The notes under the pieces: model-generated
What the model was told of the DNA's origin: nothing
What the model saw: the letters and a program-made list of their open reading frames with translations, nothing else
Database searches by the model: none
Origin: Rhodovulum marinum
GTDB taxonomy: Bacteria > Pseudomonadota > Alphaproteobacteria > Rhodobacterales > Rhodobacteraceae
DNA length: 64,000 bases
Direction of reading: 5' to 3'
Assembly: GCF_004343075.1 (NCBI RefSeq)
Contig: NZ_SLXP01000001.1
Coordinates: 550,474-614,473 of the forward strand
Position numbers and translations under genes: made by a program
Shown here: positions 51,427-60,519 of the stretch, one piece after another
Numbering within the stretch: the stretch's first letter is position 1
Layout of the letters: every line of letters starts with the position of its first letter

Positions 51427-52797
51427 CTAGTAGCTGAACTCGGAATAGATGCGCGACAGGTCGCCGTTCCAGTCGCCGTTGTAATGGTCCAGCAACTCGT
51501 CGGCGGGGGCCTTGCCGGTTTCGATGCTGTCTTCCAGCGCGTGCAGGAAATGGCGTTCGTCCTGCACCATGCCGCCCAGCCCCGGGCGCGCGCGCGCCTT
51601 GAGGCCCGACCGCGCGATCAGCACCACCTCGGCCGCGAGCGACAGCATGGAGCGACCGTTCACCACCGCCTGAAGCCCGTCGACCGAGGCGGCCACGCGC
51701 CAGGCCTCGCGGGTTTCGGCATCCCAGTCCTTGACCAGGTCCCAGGCCGCGTCCAGCGCCGACTGGTCATAGGTCAGCCCCACCCAAAGCGCGGGCAGCG
51801 CGCACAGCCGCCGCCAAGGGCCGCCATCGGCGCCGCGCATCTCGATGAATTTCTTGATGCGGGCCTCGGGGAAGATGGTGGTCAGGTGGTCGGCCCAGTC
51901 CGACAGCGTGGGCGTTTCACCCGGCAGGGCGGGCAGTTTCCCGGCCATGAAATCGCGGAAGGACTGGCCCAGCGCGTCGATATATTTCCCGTCGCGGTAG
52001 ACGAAATACATCGGCACATCGAGCGCGTAATCGACCCAGCGTTCGAAGCCGAAGCCGTCTTCGAACACGAAGGGCAGCATCCCGGTGCGCGCGGGGTCGA
52101 GGTCGCGCCAGACACGCGAGCGCCACGACTTGTGGCCGTTGGGTTTGCCCTCGAGAAACGGCGAATTGGCGAACAGCGCGGTGGCGACGGGTTGCAGGGC
52201 CAGCGCCACGCGCAGCTTCTGGACCATGTCGGGTTCAGAGGCGAAGTCGAGATTCACCTGCACGGTGCAGGTGCGATACATCATCGTCTTGCCCATGGTG
52301 CCAACGCGATCCATGTAGTCGGTCATCAGCCGGTACCGCCCCTTGGGCATCATCGGCATCTGGTCATGGGTCCAGATCGGCGCGGCGCCCAGCCCGATGA
52401 AGCCCACGCCGATCTCGTCGGCGACCGACCGCACCTCGCGCAGGTGTTCGTTCACCTCGTCGCAGGTCTGGTGGATGGTTTCGAGCGGCGCGCCCGACAG
52501 TTCCAGTTGCCCGCCCGGTTCCAGGCTGACATTGGCGCCGTCCTTTTCCAGCCCGATGATGTTCCCGGCCTCGAGCACCGGCGTCCAGCCGAACCGGTCG
52601 CGCAGCCCCTCCAGCACCGCCTTGACCGACCGGGGGCCGTCATAGGGGATCGGGTTCAGCGTGTCCTTGCAGTAGCCGAACTTCTCGTGCTCGGTGCCGA
52701 TGCGCCAGTCGTCCTTGGGCTTGCAGCCGGCGGCCAGGTATTCGGCCAGCTGGTCGCGGGATTCGATCGGGCCGCCGCCGGATTGGGGGATGGACAT
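51427..52797 (-). CDS. gshA: Glutamate-cysteine ligase, plant type
   Basis: 456 residues, GCS2/plant-type family common in alphaproteobacteria. It catalyses the first step of glutathione synthesis. Visible motifs are RIGTEHEKFGY near the N-terminus, GNIIGLEKDGANVSLEPGGQLELSGAP, MMYRTCTVQVNLDFASE, NSPFLEGKPNGHKSWRSRVW and KFIEMRGADGGPW. ATG 52797 fits the family N-terminus. It is downstream of rsmE and a membrane protein gene, separated by 60 nt with a small hairpin (52833-52850). Confidence 0.95.
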   Translation of the reverse strand: MSIPQSGGGPIESRDQLAEYLAAGCKPKDDWRIGTEHEKFGYCKDTLNPIPYDGPRSVKAVLEGLRDRFGWTPVLEAGNIIGLEKDGANVSLEPGGQLELSGAPLETIHQTCDEVNEHLREVRSVADEIGVGFIGLGAAPIWTHDQMPMMPKGRYRLMTDYMDRVGTMGKTMMYRTCTVQVNLDFASEPDMVQKLRVALALQPVATALFANSPFLEGKPNGHKSWRSRVWRDLDPARTGMLPFVFEDGFGFERWVDYALDVPMYFVYRDGKYIDALGQSFRDFMAGKLPALPGETPTLSDWADHLTTIFPEARIKKFIEMRGADGGPWRRLCALPALWVGLTYDQSALDAAWDLVKDWDAETREAWRVAASVDGLQAVVNGRSMLSLAAEVVLIARSGLKARARPGLGGMVQDERHFLHALEDSIETGKAPADELLDHYNGDWNGDLSRIYSEFSY

Positions 52798-52857
52798 CGG
52801 GCCTGGGTCTCCGGTTCGTTCGCGTGTTTCGGCCCGTCACCTGCGACGGGGTGCGCG

Positions 52858-53379
52858 TCAAGTCAAGGCCGGACGGCGCGTCCGCTGCCAGACCGTGACG
52901 GGCCCGTCCCGGGGGGACCTGTCGAGTGCGGAAAGGATATGGCCCGGGCGCGCGCCCGGCAATGAGACGAAAGCATCGAACAGGGCGTCGGCGCCTTCGG
53001 CGGCGGCGGGGATGGTGACGGTGGGGTAACGCTCTTGTGACAGGCGCCAGAGCCGGGCGCCCGTGGCGTCGAAATCCATCTCGACGGCGGTCAGTTCCGA
53101 CAGCGCCACAAAGCCGCCGCCCTGGGGGGCCAGATAGGTGATCTGGCCCTCGTCGATCTGCACCACGCCGGGCGCACCGCCCGGGACGTGAAAGCGCAGC
53201 TGGCGCAGCGCGGCGACGGCGAGGCCAAGACCGGCAAGGCCGAAAAGCACGCCGAGCCCCTGGTAGAAATAGCCGCCGAAGCGGAACACCCAGACACCCA
53301 GCCCGGCGATGAACAGCGCGCCGAACAGGTCGCGCCAACGCAGGAGTTGTTCCAGAAGGTCGGGGCGGATCAGGCTCAT
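52858..53379 (-). CDS. Conserved membrane protein of unknown function
   Basis: 173 residues. Two adjacent hydrophobic segments at about 18-36 and 39-57 (GALFIAGLGVWVFRFGGYFY, LGVLFGLAGLGLAVAAL) are followed by a beta-rich soluble domain (VQIDEGQITYLAPQGGGFVALSELTAVEMDFDATGARLWRL) resembling a PH-like or YcxB-like fold. I do not recognise it more exactly. Its start overlaps the rsmE stop by 4 nt, so the two are co-translated. Confidence 0.75.
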   Translation of the reverse strand: MSLIRPDLLEQLLRWRDLFGALFIAGLGVWVFRFGGYFYQGLGVLFGLAGLGLAVAALRQLRFHVPGGAPGVVQIDEGQITYLAPQGGGFVALSELTAVEMDFDATGARLWRLSQERYPTVTIPAAAEGADALFDAFVSLPGARPGHILSALDRSPRDGPVTVWQRTRRPALT

Positions 53380-54110
53380 CCCCAGTCCCCCAGCGCCTGT
53401 TGCCAGACGGTGAGCGCGGCGACGGCCGCCGTGTCGGCGCGCAGCACGCGGGGGCCGAGGCTGACGGGGTGGGCGAAGGGCAGCGCGCGCAGGCGGTTGC
53501 GCTCGGCATCCGAAAAGCCGCCCTCGGGGCCGATCAGGATCGCCCAGGGGCCGCGGGGCGCGTCGCCCAGGGTGCGCGCCTGTCCGGCCAGCGTTTCATC
53601 GCAGAACATGAGGCGCCGGCCCGCGGGCCAGGAGGCCAGAACGTCGGACAGCCGTTGCAAATCGCAGACCTCGGGCACGAAGGTGCCGCCGCATTGTTCG
53701 GCGGCCTCGACGGCGTGGGCCTGAAGCCGGTCGCGGCGGATGCGTTCGGCATTGGTGAAGTCGGTCTGCACCGGGCAGATGCGGGCCGCGCCCATCTCGG
53801 CGGCCTTTTCGACGATGAAATCGGTGCGCGCCTTCTTGATCGGGGCGAAGAACAGCCACAGGTCGGGGGGCGGTTGCAGCGGGCGGGTCTGCGCGGCGCA
53901 GGCCAGGGTGCCGCCCTTCTTGCCGGCCTCGGCCACGTGGGCGAGGAATTCGCCCGAGACCCCGTCGAACACCAGCACCGGGTCGCCCGGGCCCAGACGC
54001 ATCACGGAAAAGAGATAATGCGCCTGTTCGCGGGACAGAGGAACGGTTTGCCCCTGCCCCAGAGGCTGATCTACATAGAGCCTGATTTTGGCAGACCGGG
54101 TATCGTTCAT
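53376..54110 (-). CDS. rsmE: 16S rRNA (uracil(1498)-N3)-methyltransferase
   Basis: 244-residue SPOUT-class methyltransferase. The N-terminal PUA-like domain has RLYVDQPLGQGQTVPLSREQAHYLFSVMR; the knotted SAM site is IGPEGGFSDAERNRL and LGPRVLRADTAAVAAL. ATG 54110 (MNDTRSAKIRLYVD) is preferred; 54119 is possible. Divergent from ubiA with only 13 nt between starts. First in a unit with the membrane protein and probably gshA. Confidence 0.95.
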   Translation of the reverse strand: MNDTRSAKIRLYVDQPLGQGQTVPLSREQAHYLFSVMRLGPGDPVLVFDGVSGEFLAHVAEAGKKGGTLACAAQTRPLQPPPDLWLFFAPIKKARTDFIVEKAAEMGAARICPVQTDFTNAERIRRDRLQAHAVEAAEQCGGTFVPEVCDLQRLSDVLASWPAGRRLMFCDETLAGQARTLGDAPRGPWAILIGPEGGFSDAERNRLRALPFAHPVSLGPRVLRADTAAVAALTVWQQALGDWG

Positions 54111-54123
54111 GGGGGTCATTGAT

Positions 54124-55086
54124 ATGCCTGACACCAGCAAAACGCCAGAGGCCGAGGGCCAGGTCGCCGATGCCTATCGGGGCAACTGGGTCGACCGCGA
54201 GGCACCGGACTGGACGCGGCCCTATCTGCGGCTGTCGCGGGCCGACCGGCCGATCGGGACGTGGCTTTTGCTCTTGCCGTGCTGGTGGGGCGTGGCGCTG
54301 GCGGCGGCCTCGACCGGGTTTCGCTGGATCGACATCTGGATCGTGATCGGCTGCGGCATCGGGGCGTGGCTGATGCGGGGCGCGGGCTGCAGCTGGAACG
54401 ACATCACCGACCGCGAGATCGACGCGGGCGTGGCGCGCACCCGGTCGCGGCCGATCCCGTCGGGGCAGGTCACGGTGGAACACGCGGTGCTGTGGATGGT
54501 GATCCAGTCGCTGGTGGCGTTCCTGATCCTGATCACGTTCAACGGTGCGGCGATCGCGATGGGCGTGGCCTCGCTGGGGCTGGTGGCGATCTATCCCTTT
54601 GCCAAGCGGTTCACCTATTGGCCGCAGGTGTTCCTGGGGCTGGCGTTCAACTGGGGCGCGCTGCTGGCCTGGACGGCGCATACCGGCAGCCTGGGCTGGC
54701 CCGCGGTGTTCCTGTACCTTTCGGGCATCTGCTGGACGATCTTCTACGACACGATCTATGCCCACCAGGACAAGGAGGACGACGCGCTGATCGGGGTGAA
54801 GTCCACCGCGCTGTTGTTCGGCGACCAGACCCCGCTGCGCCTGCAACAGTTCGGGATCGCGAGCGTCGTTCTGATGACGCTGGCGGTTCTGGGCGCGCTG
54901 ACGCCGGAGGGGCGGACGGCGGTGATCGTCGGGCTGATCGGCGTGGCGGGGTTCGGTGCGCACATGTACTGGCAGCTGCGCAGCCTGAACACCGAAGACG
55001 GCGACACCTGCCTGAAGCTGTTCCGCGCGAACCGCGATGCCGGGCTGATCCCGGTGCTGATGTTCGGGCTGGCCATCCTGGCGTGA
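54124..55086 (+). CDS. ubiA: 4-hydroxybenzoate polyprenyltransferase
   Basis: 320-residue integral membrane prenyltransferase with about eight segments. It attaches the polyprenyl tail to 4-hydroxybenzoate in ubiquinone synthesis, using the product of the synthase at 22.9 kb. Aspartate motifs are SWNDITDREIDAGVARTRSRP and IFYDTIYAHQDKEDDALIGVKSTAL. The N-terminus is extended by about 35 hydrophilic residues before YLRLSRADRPIG. ATG 54124 follows GGGGGT. An ATG at 54109 is in frame but overlaps the rsmE start. Confidence 0.95.
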   Translation: MPDTSKTPEAEGQVADAYRGNWVDREAPDWTRPYLRLSRADRPIGTWLLLLPCWWGVALAAASTGFRWIDIWIVIGCGIGAWLMRGAGCSWNDITDREIDAGVARTRSRPIPSGQVTVEHAVLWMVIQSLVAFLILITFNGAAIAMGVASLGLVAIYPFAKRFTYWPQVFLGLAFNWGALLAWTAHTGSLGWPAVFLYLSGICWTIFYDTIYAHQDKEDDALIGVKSTALLFGDQTPLRLQQFGIASVVLMTLAVLGALTPEGRTAVIVGLIGVAGFGAHMYWQLRSLNTEDGDTCLKLFRANRDAGLIPVLMFGLAILA

Positions 55087-55151
55087 TTGCAAGCCGTCCC
55101 GCCGGGTTCTAGACAGGAAAGACCCATGACACAGACCGCCGGACCGCGCCC

Positions 55152-57035
55152 ATGAGCCGACCGCCCTTTCGCATGATCGCGCCGCTTGCCCTGGTGGCGG
55201 CGGCCGGGCTGTGCGCGCTGGCCGCGTTGCTGGCGGTGGGCCTGCTGGAATCGCGCACCGCGGGCGCCGTGCGCGCCGCGCTGGCCGAGGCGGGCATGGG
55301 CTGGGCCGAGGCGGCGCCCGACGGGATGCTGGTGCGGCTGTCGGGCACCGCGCCGGACGAGGCCGCGCGGTTCCGCGCGCTGTCGGCGGCGGGCGCGGTG
55401 ATCGACGCGGCGCATGTGATCGACGAGATCGCGGTCAAGCCGGCCAACCCGCTGGCCGCGCCGCGGTTTTCGGTCGAATTGCTGCGGAATGCCTCGGGCA
55501 TCTCGGTGATCGGGCTGGTGCCGGCCACGACCGACCGCGCCGCGCTGGGCCGCACGCTGTCGCGCATCGCCCCGCGGGTCAGCGTGGCCGACATGCTGGA
55601 AAGCGCCGATTATCCCGAACCGCTGGGCTGGCAGGATGCGCTGGCCTTCGGGCTGGACGCGCTGTCGCGGTTCGACAGTGCCAAGATCTCGGTCACGCCG
55701 CGGCGGGTGGCGATCAGCGCGATCACCGAAAGCGACCGCGCCCGCGAACGCGCCGAACAGGCGCTGCGCAAGGCCGCGCCCGAGGGGCTGACGCTGGCCC
55801 TCGACATCTCGGCGCCGCGCCCGATGATCGCGCCCTTTACCCTGCGCTTCCTGATGGATGGCGAGGGGGCGCGGTTCGACGCCTGCGCCGCCGACACCGA
55901 AGAGGCGCGGGCCCGGATCGAGGCGGCGGCGCGCGCGGCGGGCATGGTCGCGGACATGGATTGCCCGCTGGGGCTGGGCGTGCCGGCGGACAGCTGGGGC
56001 GCGGCGGTCGCCCGCGGCATCGAGGCGCTGGCCCGGATCGGCGGCGGCGCGCTGACCTTTTCGGATAGCGACGTGACGCTGGTGGCGGCGGCGGGCAGCG
56101 ACCGGGCGACGTTCGACGGGGCGGTGGCGACGCTGCGCGCGGTGCTGCCCGCGCCGTTCGAGTTGCACGCGGTGCTGGCCGAACCGGTCAAGGTGGACGG
56201 CAGCGGCGCCGAGACCGGCCCGCGCGAGTTCTTTGCCACGCTCAGCCCCGAGGGGTTGCTGCAGCTGCGCGGCCGGGTGCCCGACGCGCTGGTGCAGGCG
56301 GCGGCCGAAAGCTATGCCCGCGCGCGGTTCGGGCAGGACAGCGTGCATTCGGCGATGCGGATCGACCCCAACTTGCCCGAGGGCTGGCCGCTGCGGGTCC
56401 TGGCGGGGCTGGAGGCGCTGTCGCAGCTGCGCAACGGATCGGTGATCGTGCAGGCGGGGTTCGTGCGGCTGACCGGGCTGACGATGGACGACACCGCCCA
56501 GGCGCGGGTGGCGCGGCTGTTGTCCGACCGTCTGGGGGACGCGCAGAATTTCGAGATCGACATCACCTATCGCGAGCCGCCCGAAACGGTGGACGGGCGG
56601 CCCACGCCGCAGGCCTGCGTGGCGCAGATCGGCGATATCCTGGCCGCGGAAAAGATCACCTTTGCGCCGGGATCGACCCGCATCGAGGGATCGGCGGTGC
56701 GCGTGGTGGACGCCATCGCCGACGTGCTGCGCCGCTGTCCCGACGCGCAGATCGAGATCGGCGGGCATACCGACAGCCAGGGCCGCGAGGAGATGAACGA
56801 ATCGCTCAGCCAGCAGCGCGCCGAGGCGGTGCTGACCGCGCTGATGGCGCGGCGGGTGCTGACCTCGAACCTGACGGCGCGGGGCTATGGCGAAAGCCGG
56901 CCGATCGCGGATAACGGCACCGAGGAGGGGCGCGAGGCGAACCGGCGGATCGAGTTCCGCCTGATCGCGCCCGAGGGCGAAGAGGCGGCCGCGGACGACG
57001 CGCCGCCCGAAGGAGGCACCGATGGACAGGACTGA
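55152..57035 (+). CDS. OmpA-domain protein with N-terminal anchor and BON-like repeats
   Basis: 627 residues. One N-terminal membrane segment (MIAPLALVAAAGLCALAALLAVGLL) replaces the usual beta-barrel. Residues about 40-500 contain repeated units of BON-like type (ALGRTLSRIAPRV, LDALSRFDSAKISVTPRRVAISAI, IEALARIGGGALTFSDSDVTLVA, LEALSQLRNGSVIVQAGFVRLTG). The C-terminal OmpA/peptidoglycan-binding domain has GGHTDSQGREEMNESLSQQRAEAV and NRRIEFRL. It overlaps the next gene by 14 nt. It likely bridges the inner membrane to peptidoglycan; similar to mycobacterial OmpATb in layout (inference). Confidence 0.87.
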   Translation: MSRPPFRMIAPLALVAAAGLCALAALLAVGLLESRTAGAVRAALAEAGMGWAEAAPDGMLVRLSGTAPDEAARFRALSAAGAVIDAAHVIDEIAVKPANPLAAPRFSVELLRNASGISVIGLVPATTDRAALGRTLSRIAPRVSVADMLESADYPEPLGWQDALAFGLDALSRFDSAKISVTPRRVAISAITESDRARERAEQALRKAAPEGLTLALDISAPRPMIAPFTLRFLMDGEGARFDACAADTEEARARIEAAARAAGMVADMDCPLGLGVPADSWGAAVARGIEALARIGGGALTFSDSDVTLVAAAGSDRATFDGAVATLRAVLPAPFELHAVLAEPVKVDGSGAETGPREFFATLSPEGLLQLRGRVPDALVQAAAESYARARFGQDSVHSAMRIDPNLPEGWPLRVLAGLEALSQLRNGSVIVQAGFVRLTGLTMDDTAQARVARLLSDRLGDAQNFEIDITYREPPETVDGRPTPQACVAQIGDILAAEKITFAPGSTRIEGSAVRVVDAIADVLRRCPDAQIEIGGHTDSQGREEMNESLSQQRAEAVLTALMARRVLTSNLTARGYGESRPIADNGTEEGREANRRIEFRLIAPEGEEAAADDAPPEGGTDGQD

Positions 57036-57348
57036 ATTCATCATCGTGACCACGCTGGTCCTGTTCGTGGCGTTCCTGGTGGGGTGGGTCGCGTCCTGGC
57101 TGGTGCATCGCCTGGCCCAGGTGACGACCGAGAACATGGACGACCTGGACCACATGGCGCAGGCGCTGCACGAGGCCGAGGAAGGCCGCGACCAGGCCAT
57201 CGCCTATCTGCACCAGCGCGAGGCGGAACTGACCAACCGGCTGAGCCAGTCCGAGGCCGAGCTGCGCGCGGCGATGGACGGGCTGCGCGACGCCCGCGCC
57301 GAGGCCGAGGAGCTGCGCGCCTATGTCGAACGGATGAGCGCGGGCTGA
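57022..57348 (+). CDS. Small membrane-anchored coiled-coil protein
   Basis: 108 residues: one N-terminal membrane segment (FIIVTTLVLFVAFLVGWVASWLV) and then an almost continuous Glu/Arg/Ala heptad coiled coil (DLDHMAQALHEAEEGRDQAIAYL ... AELRAAMDGLRDARAEAEELRAYVE). No family name is certain to me. It overlaps the OmpA-domain gene by 14 nt and uses AGGAGG at about 57012-57017 within that gene. Likely an envelope partner of the OmpA protein. Convergent with moaE. Confidence 0.82.
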   Translation: MDRTEFIIVTTLVLFVAFLVGWVASWLVHRLAQVTTENMDDLDHMAQALHEAEEGRDQAIAYLHQREAELTNRLSQSEAELRAAMDGLRDARAEAEELRAYVERMSAG

Positions 57349-57358
57349 GGCGGGGGGA

Positions 57359-57805
57359 TCAGGCCCCGGACCAACGCCCCAGCGCGGCCTCGTCCTCGTC
57401 CCTTGCGGCGACCCAGGACGTGCCGTCGGCGCCGAATTCCTTTTTCCAGAACGGCGCGCGGGATTTCAGGTAGTCCATCAGGAATTCGGCCGCGGCGAAG
57501 GCGTCGGCGCGGTGGGGGGCGGCGGTGGCGACCATCATGATGGTGTCGCCGGGCACCATGGGGCCGTAGCGGTGGATCACCAGGCAATCCCTGAGCGCCC
57601 AGCGGCGGGTCGCCTCGTCGGCGATCTTCCGCAGCGCGCGTTCGGTCATGCCGGGGTAGTGTTCCAGTTCCAGCCGGGCCAGCCCGCCATCGTCGCGCAC
57701 GATCCCGGCAAAGGTCACGACCGCGCCCGCATCCCGCCGCCCCGCCGCGAAGGCGCCGCATTCGGCGCCGTAATCGAAGGGCTCGGCCTGGACGCGCACG
57801 CGCAT
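57359..57805 (-). CDS. moaE: Molybdopterin synthase catalytic subunit
   Basis: 148 residues, standard. With MoaD it converts precursor Z (cPMP) to molybdopterin. Characteristic blocks are AGAVVTFAGIVRDDGG, LELEHYPGMTERALRKIADEA, VIHRYGPMVPGD and the catalytic-lysine region LKSRAPFWKKE. The start lies 3 nt after the moaD stop. Part of uvrC - pgsA - moaD - moaE on the minus strand. Confidence 0.96.
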   Translation of the reverse strand: MRVRVQAEPFDYGAECGAFAAGRRDAGAVVTFAGIVRDDGGLARLELEHYPGMTERALRKIADEATRRWALRDCLVIHRYGPMVPGDTIMMVATAAPHRADAFAAAEFLMDYLKSRAPFWKKEFGADGTSWVAARDEDEAALGRWSGA

Positions 57806-57808
57806 CGC

Positions 57809-58057
57809 CTAGCCCCCGGTCATCGGCGGGAAGAACGCCACCTCGCGCACGCCGGCAAGGGGCGCGTCGAAATCGGCCAGTTCCTGGTCGACGGCCACGC
57901 GCAGCGCCGAGATATCGGCGAAGGCCGCGGCATAGCGGTCTTCGCGGGCCTTCAATTCCGCGACCAGCTCGGCGACCGTGGCGGCCGAGGTGTCGACCCG
58001 TTCCTTCGGCAGGCCGATGCGTTCGCGCACCCAGGCGAAGTACAGCACGTCGATCAT
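57809..58057 (-). CDS. moaD: Molybdopterin synthase sulfur carrier subunit
   Basis: 82-residue ubiquitin-fold protein ending in the diagnostic PPMTGG tail, whose C-terminal Gly is thiocarboxylated and donates sulfur to the dithiolene. MIDVLYFAWVRERIG at the start and VAFFPPMTGG at the end are typical. ATG 58057 overlaps the pgsA stop by 4 nt, confirming the start. Confidence 0.96.
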   Translation of the reverse strand: MIDVLYFAWVRERIGLPKERVDTSAATVAELVAELKAREDRYAAAFADISALRVAVDQELADFDAPLAGVREVAFFPPMTGG

Positions 58058-58620
58058 GGCTGTCCCTCCTCGCGGAGATAGGGCCAGGCCTTGGCGAAGT
58101 AATCCGCCCCGGTCACAAGGGTCAGCGCCGCGGCGAGCACCAGCAGCGCGGTGCCCAGCAGTTCGACGGCGGGCTGGGCCACCAGCCCGTGCCCGATCAG
58201 CACCGAGATCGCCACCATCTGGACGGTGGTCTTCCACTTGGCCAGTTTCGTGACCTTGAGCTGGCCCGCCTGCGCGCCCAGGAATTCGCGCAGGCCGGAA
58301 ACGAACACCTCGCGGAAGACGATGACGCCGGCGGCCAGCGTCATCACCGGGGCCAGGCCGAATTGCGCCACGACGACCAGAAGCGCGATCAGCACCATGG
58401 CCTTGTCGGCGATCGGGTCGACCATCGCGCCGAAGCGGCTGGTCTGGTTCCAGCGGCGCGCGACATAGCCGTCGACCCAGTCGGTGGCCGAGGCGCCGAC
58501 GAACACCGCCAGCGCGATTCCCCCCGCCAGCGCCCCCTCCCACAGCACGTAGATCGCCGGGAAAAAGGGCGCCGCGACGAGTCGCAGAATGGACAGGATA
58601 TTGGGCAGGGTCCACCTCAT
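58054..58620 (-). CDS. pgsA: CDP-diacylglycerol-glycerol-3-phosphate 3-phosphatidyltransferase
   Basis: 188-residue inner-membrane CDP-alcohol phosphatidyltransferase with about five segments. The catalytic motif is SATDWVDGYVARRWNQTSRFGAMVDPIADK, matching D-G-x2-A-R-x8-G-x3-D-x3-D. It makes phosphatidylglycerol phosphate. N-terminal MRWTLPNILSILRLVAAP is typical. It lies 18 nt after uvrC and overlaps moaD; the uvrC-pgsA-moaD-moaE order is familiar from proteobacteria. Confidence 0.96.
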   Translation of the reverse strand: MRWTLPNILSILRLVAAPFFPAIYVLWEGALAGGIALAVFVGASATDWVDGYVARRWNQTSRFGAMVDPIADKAMVLIALLVVVAQFGLAPVMTLAAGVIVFREVFVSGLREFLGAQAGQLKVTKLAKWKTTVQMVAISVLIGHGLVAQPAVELLGTALLVLAAALTLVTGADYFAKAWPYLREEGQP

Positions 58621-58638
58621 GGATCGCTCCTTACCCTG

Positions 58639-60519
58639 TCAGCCGCGCTCATGGAAGAAGCCGTAGATGGTTTCCGCAAGGCTGTCGGAAATGCCGTCCA
58701 CGGCCTTGAGATCGGCCAGCCCCGCGCGCGACACGGCCTTGGCGCTGCCGAAATGGGTCAGAAGGGCGCGCTTGCGGGTGGCGCCGACGCCTGGGATCTC
58801 GTCCAATGGCGTCGCGCCCACGGCCTTGGCGCGTTTCGCGCGGTGGGTGCCGATGGCGAAGCGGTGCGCCTCGTCGCGCAGGCGCTGGATGAAATAGAGG
58901 ACCGGGTCGTTGCGCTGAAGGGCGAAGGGGCGCAGGCCGGGGCGGTGGAATTCCTCTTTCCCCGCGTCGCGGTCGATGCCCTTGGCCACGCCGACGATGG
59001 GGATGTCCTCGACGCCCAGATCGCCCATGATGCCCGCCACCGCGGACACCTGCCCGGCGCCGCCGTCGATCAGCAGCAGGTCGGGCCAGGTTTCGCCCTG
59101 GCGGTCGGGATCCTCCTTCAAGAGGCGCTGAAAGCGGCGGGTCAGAACCTCTTTCATCATGCCGAAATCGTCGCCCGGCGTCAGGCTGTCGCCCTTGATG
59201 TTGAACTTGCGGTACTGGCTTTTGACGAAGCCCTCGGGGCCGGCCACCACCATCGCGCCGACCGCGTTGGTGCCCTGGATATGCGAGTTGTCGTAGATTT
59301 CCACCCGTTTGGGCGGGCCATCCAGATCGAAGGCCTGGGCTAACCCGGCCAGAAGCTTGGTCTGCGCGGCGCTTTCGGCCATCCGGCGGCCCAGGCTTTC
59401 GCGCGCGTTGCGGGCGGCGCCGGCGACAAGGTCGACCTTTTCGCCACGCTGGGGCACGGCGATCTCGACCTTGTGGCCGGCGCGGTCGGACAGGGCCTGG
59501 GCCAAGAGGTCGCGATCCTCGATATCGTCGGACAGCAGGATCAGCCGGGGCGGTTCCTTGTTGTCGTAGAACTGGCCCAGAAAGCCGCGCAGCACCTCGG
59601 CCGCCTCGGCGCCCGAGCCGGTTTTCGGGTAGTAGTCGCGGTTGCCCCAGTTCTGGTTCGCCCGGATGAAAAACACCTGCACGCAGGCCTGCCCCCCCTC
59701 CATGTGGAGTGCGACGACGTCGGCCTCGGCCACGCCGCGGGGGTTGATGCCCTGCACCGACTGCACCTGTGTCAACGCGCGGATGCGGTCGCGAAGTGCC
59801 GCGGCGCGTTCGAATTCCAGCGCCTCGGAGGCGGCCTCCATCTCGGCGGCAAGGGCCTCTTGGACGCCGGTGGATTTGCCCTGCAGGAAGCGTTCGGCAT
59901 CGCGCACGGAGGCCGCGTAATCGGCCGCGCTGATCCGGCCGACACAGGGCGCGCTGCACCGCTTGATCTGGTACAGAAGGCAGGGGCGCGTGCGGCTGTC
60001 GAACACGGAATCGGAACAGTTGCGCAGCAGGAACACCTTTTGCAGCTGGTTCAGCGTGCGGTTCACCGCGCCCGCCGACGCGAAGGGGCCGAAATAGGCG
60101 CCCTTGCGGGTCTTGGCGCCGCGATGCTTGGTGATCTGGGGGAACGGGTGATCCTTGGGGATCAGGATGTTCGGAAAGCTTTTGTCATCGCGCAAAAGCA
60201 CGTTGTAGCGCGGCTTCAACTGCTTGATGAGGTTCTGTTCCAGCAGCAGCGCCTCGGTTTCGGTGCGCGTGGTCAGGAACATCATCGAGGCGGTTTCGGA
60301 AATCATCCGCGCGATGCGGGGGGAATGGCCCGACGGCTTGGCGTAGTTCGCCACCCGTTTCTTCAGGCTTTTGGCCTTGCCGACGTAAAGCACCCGGCTT
60401 TCGGCATCGAGCATGCGGTAGACGCCCGGCGAATTGTCGAGCGTGCCCAGGTAGGACTGGACGCAGGCATGGCCCCGGGGGCGGGGCGCGGCGTCTGCCG
60501 GGGTGTCGGATGTCGTCAT
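58639..60519 (-). CDS. uvrC: Excinuclease ABC subunit C
   Basis: 626 residues, standard. With UvrAB it makes both incisions around bulky DNA lesions. The N-terminal GIY-YIG nuclease has [27 protein letters not shown]; a Cys-containing block [18 protein letters not shown] follows, then the UVR helix, the RNase H-like second nuclease ([26 protein letters not shown]) and two C-terminal HhH motifs ([21 protein letters not shown]). ATG 60519 gives an N-terminus about 20 residues before the GIY domain. A candidate promoter lies in the spacer upstream. Confidence 0.97.
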   Translation of the reverse strand: MTTSDTPADAAPRPRGHACVQSYLGTLDNSPGVYRMLDAESRVLYVGKAKSLKKRVANYAKPSGHSPRIARMISETASMMFLTTRTETEALLLEQNLIKQLKPRYNVLLRDDKSFPNILIPKDHPFPQITKHRGAKTRKGAYFGPFASAGAVNRTLNQLQKVFLLRNCSDSVFDSRTRPCLLYQIKRCSAPCVGRISAADYAASVRDAERFLQGKSTGVQEALAAEMEAASEALEFERAAALRDRIRALTQVQSVQGINPRGVAEADVVALHMEGGQACVQVFFIRANQNWGNRDYYPKTGSGAEAAEVLRGFLGQFYDNKEPPRLILLSDDIEDRDLLAQALSDRAGHKVEIAVPQRGEKVDLVAGAARNARESLGRRMAESAAQTKLLAGLAQAFDLDGPPKRVEIYDNSHIQGTNAVGAMVVAGPEGFVKSQYRKFNIKGDSLTPGDDFGMMKEVLTRRFQRLLKEDPDRQGETWPDLLLIDGGAGQVSAVAGIMGDLGVEDIPIVGVAKGIDRDAGKEEFHRPGLRPFALQRNDPVLYFIQRLRDEAHRFAIGTHRAKRAKAVGATPLDEIPGVGATRKRALLTHFGSAKAVSRAGLADLKAVDGISDSLAETIYGFFHERG

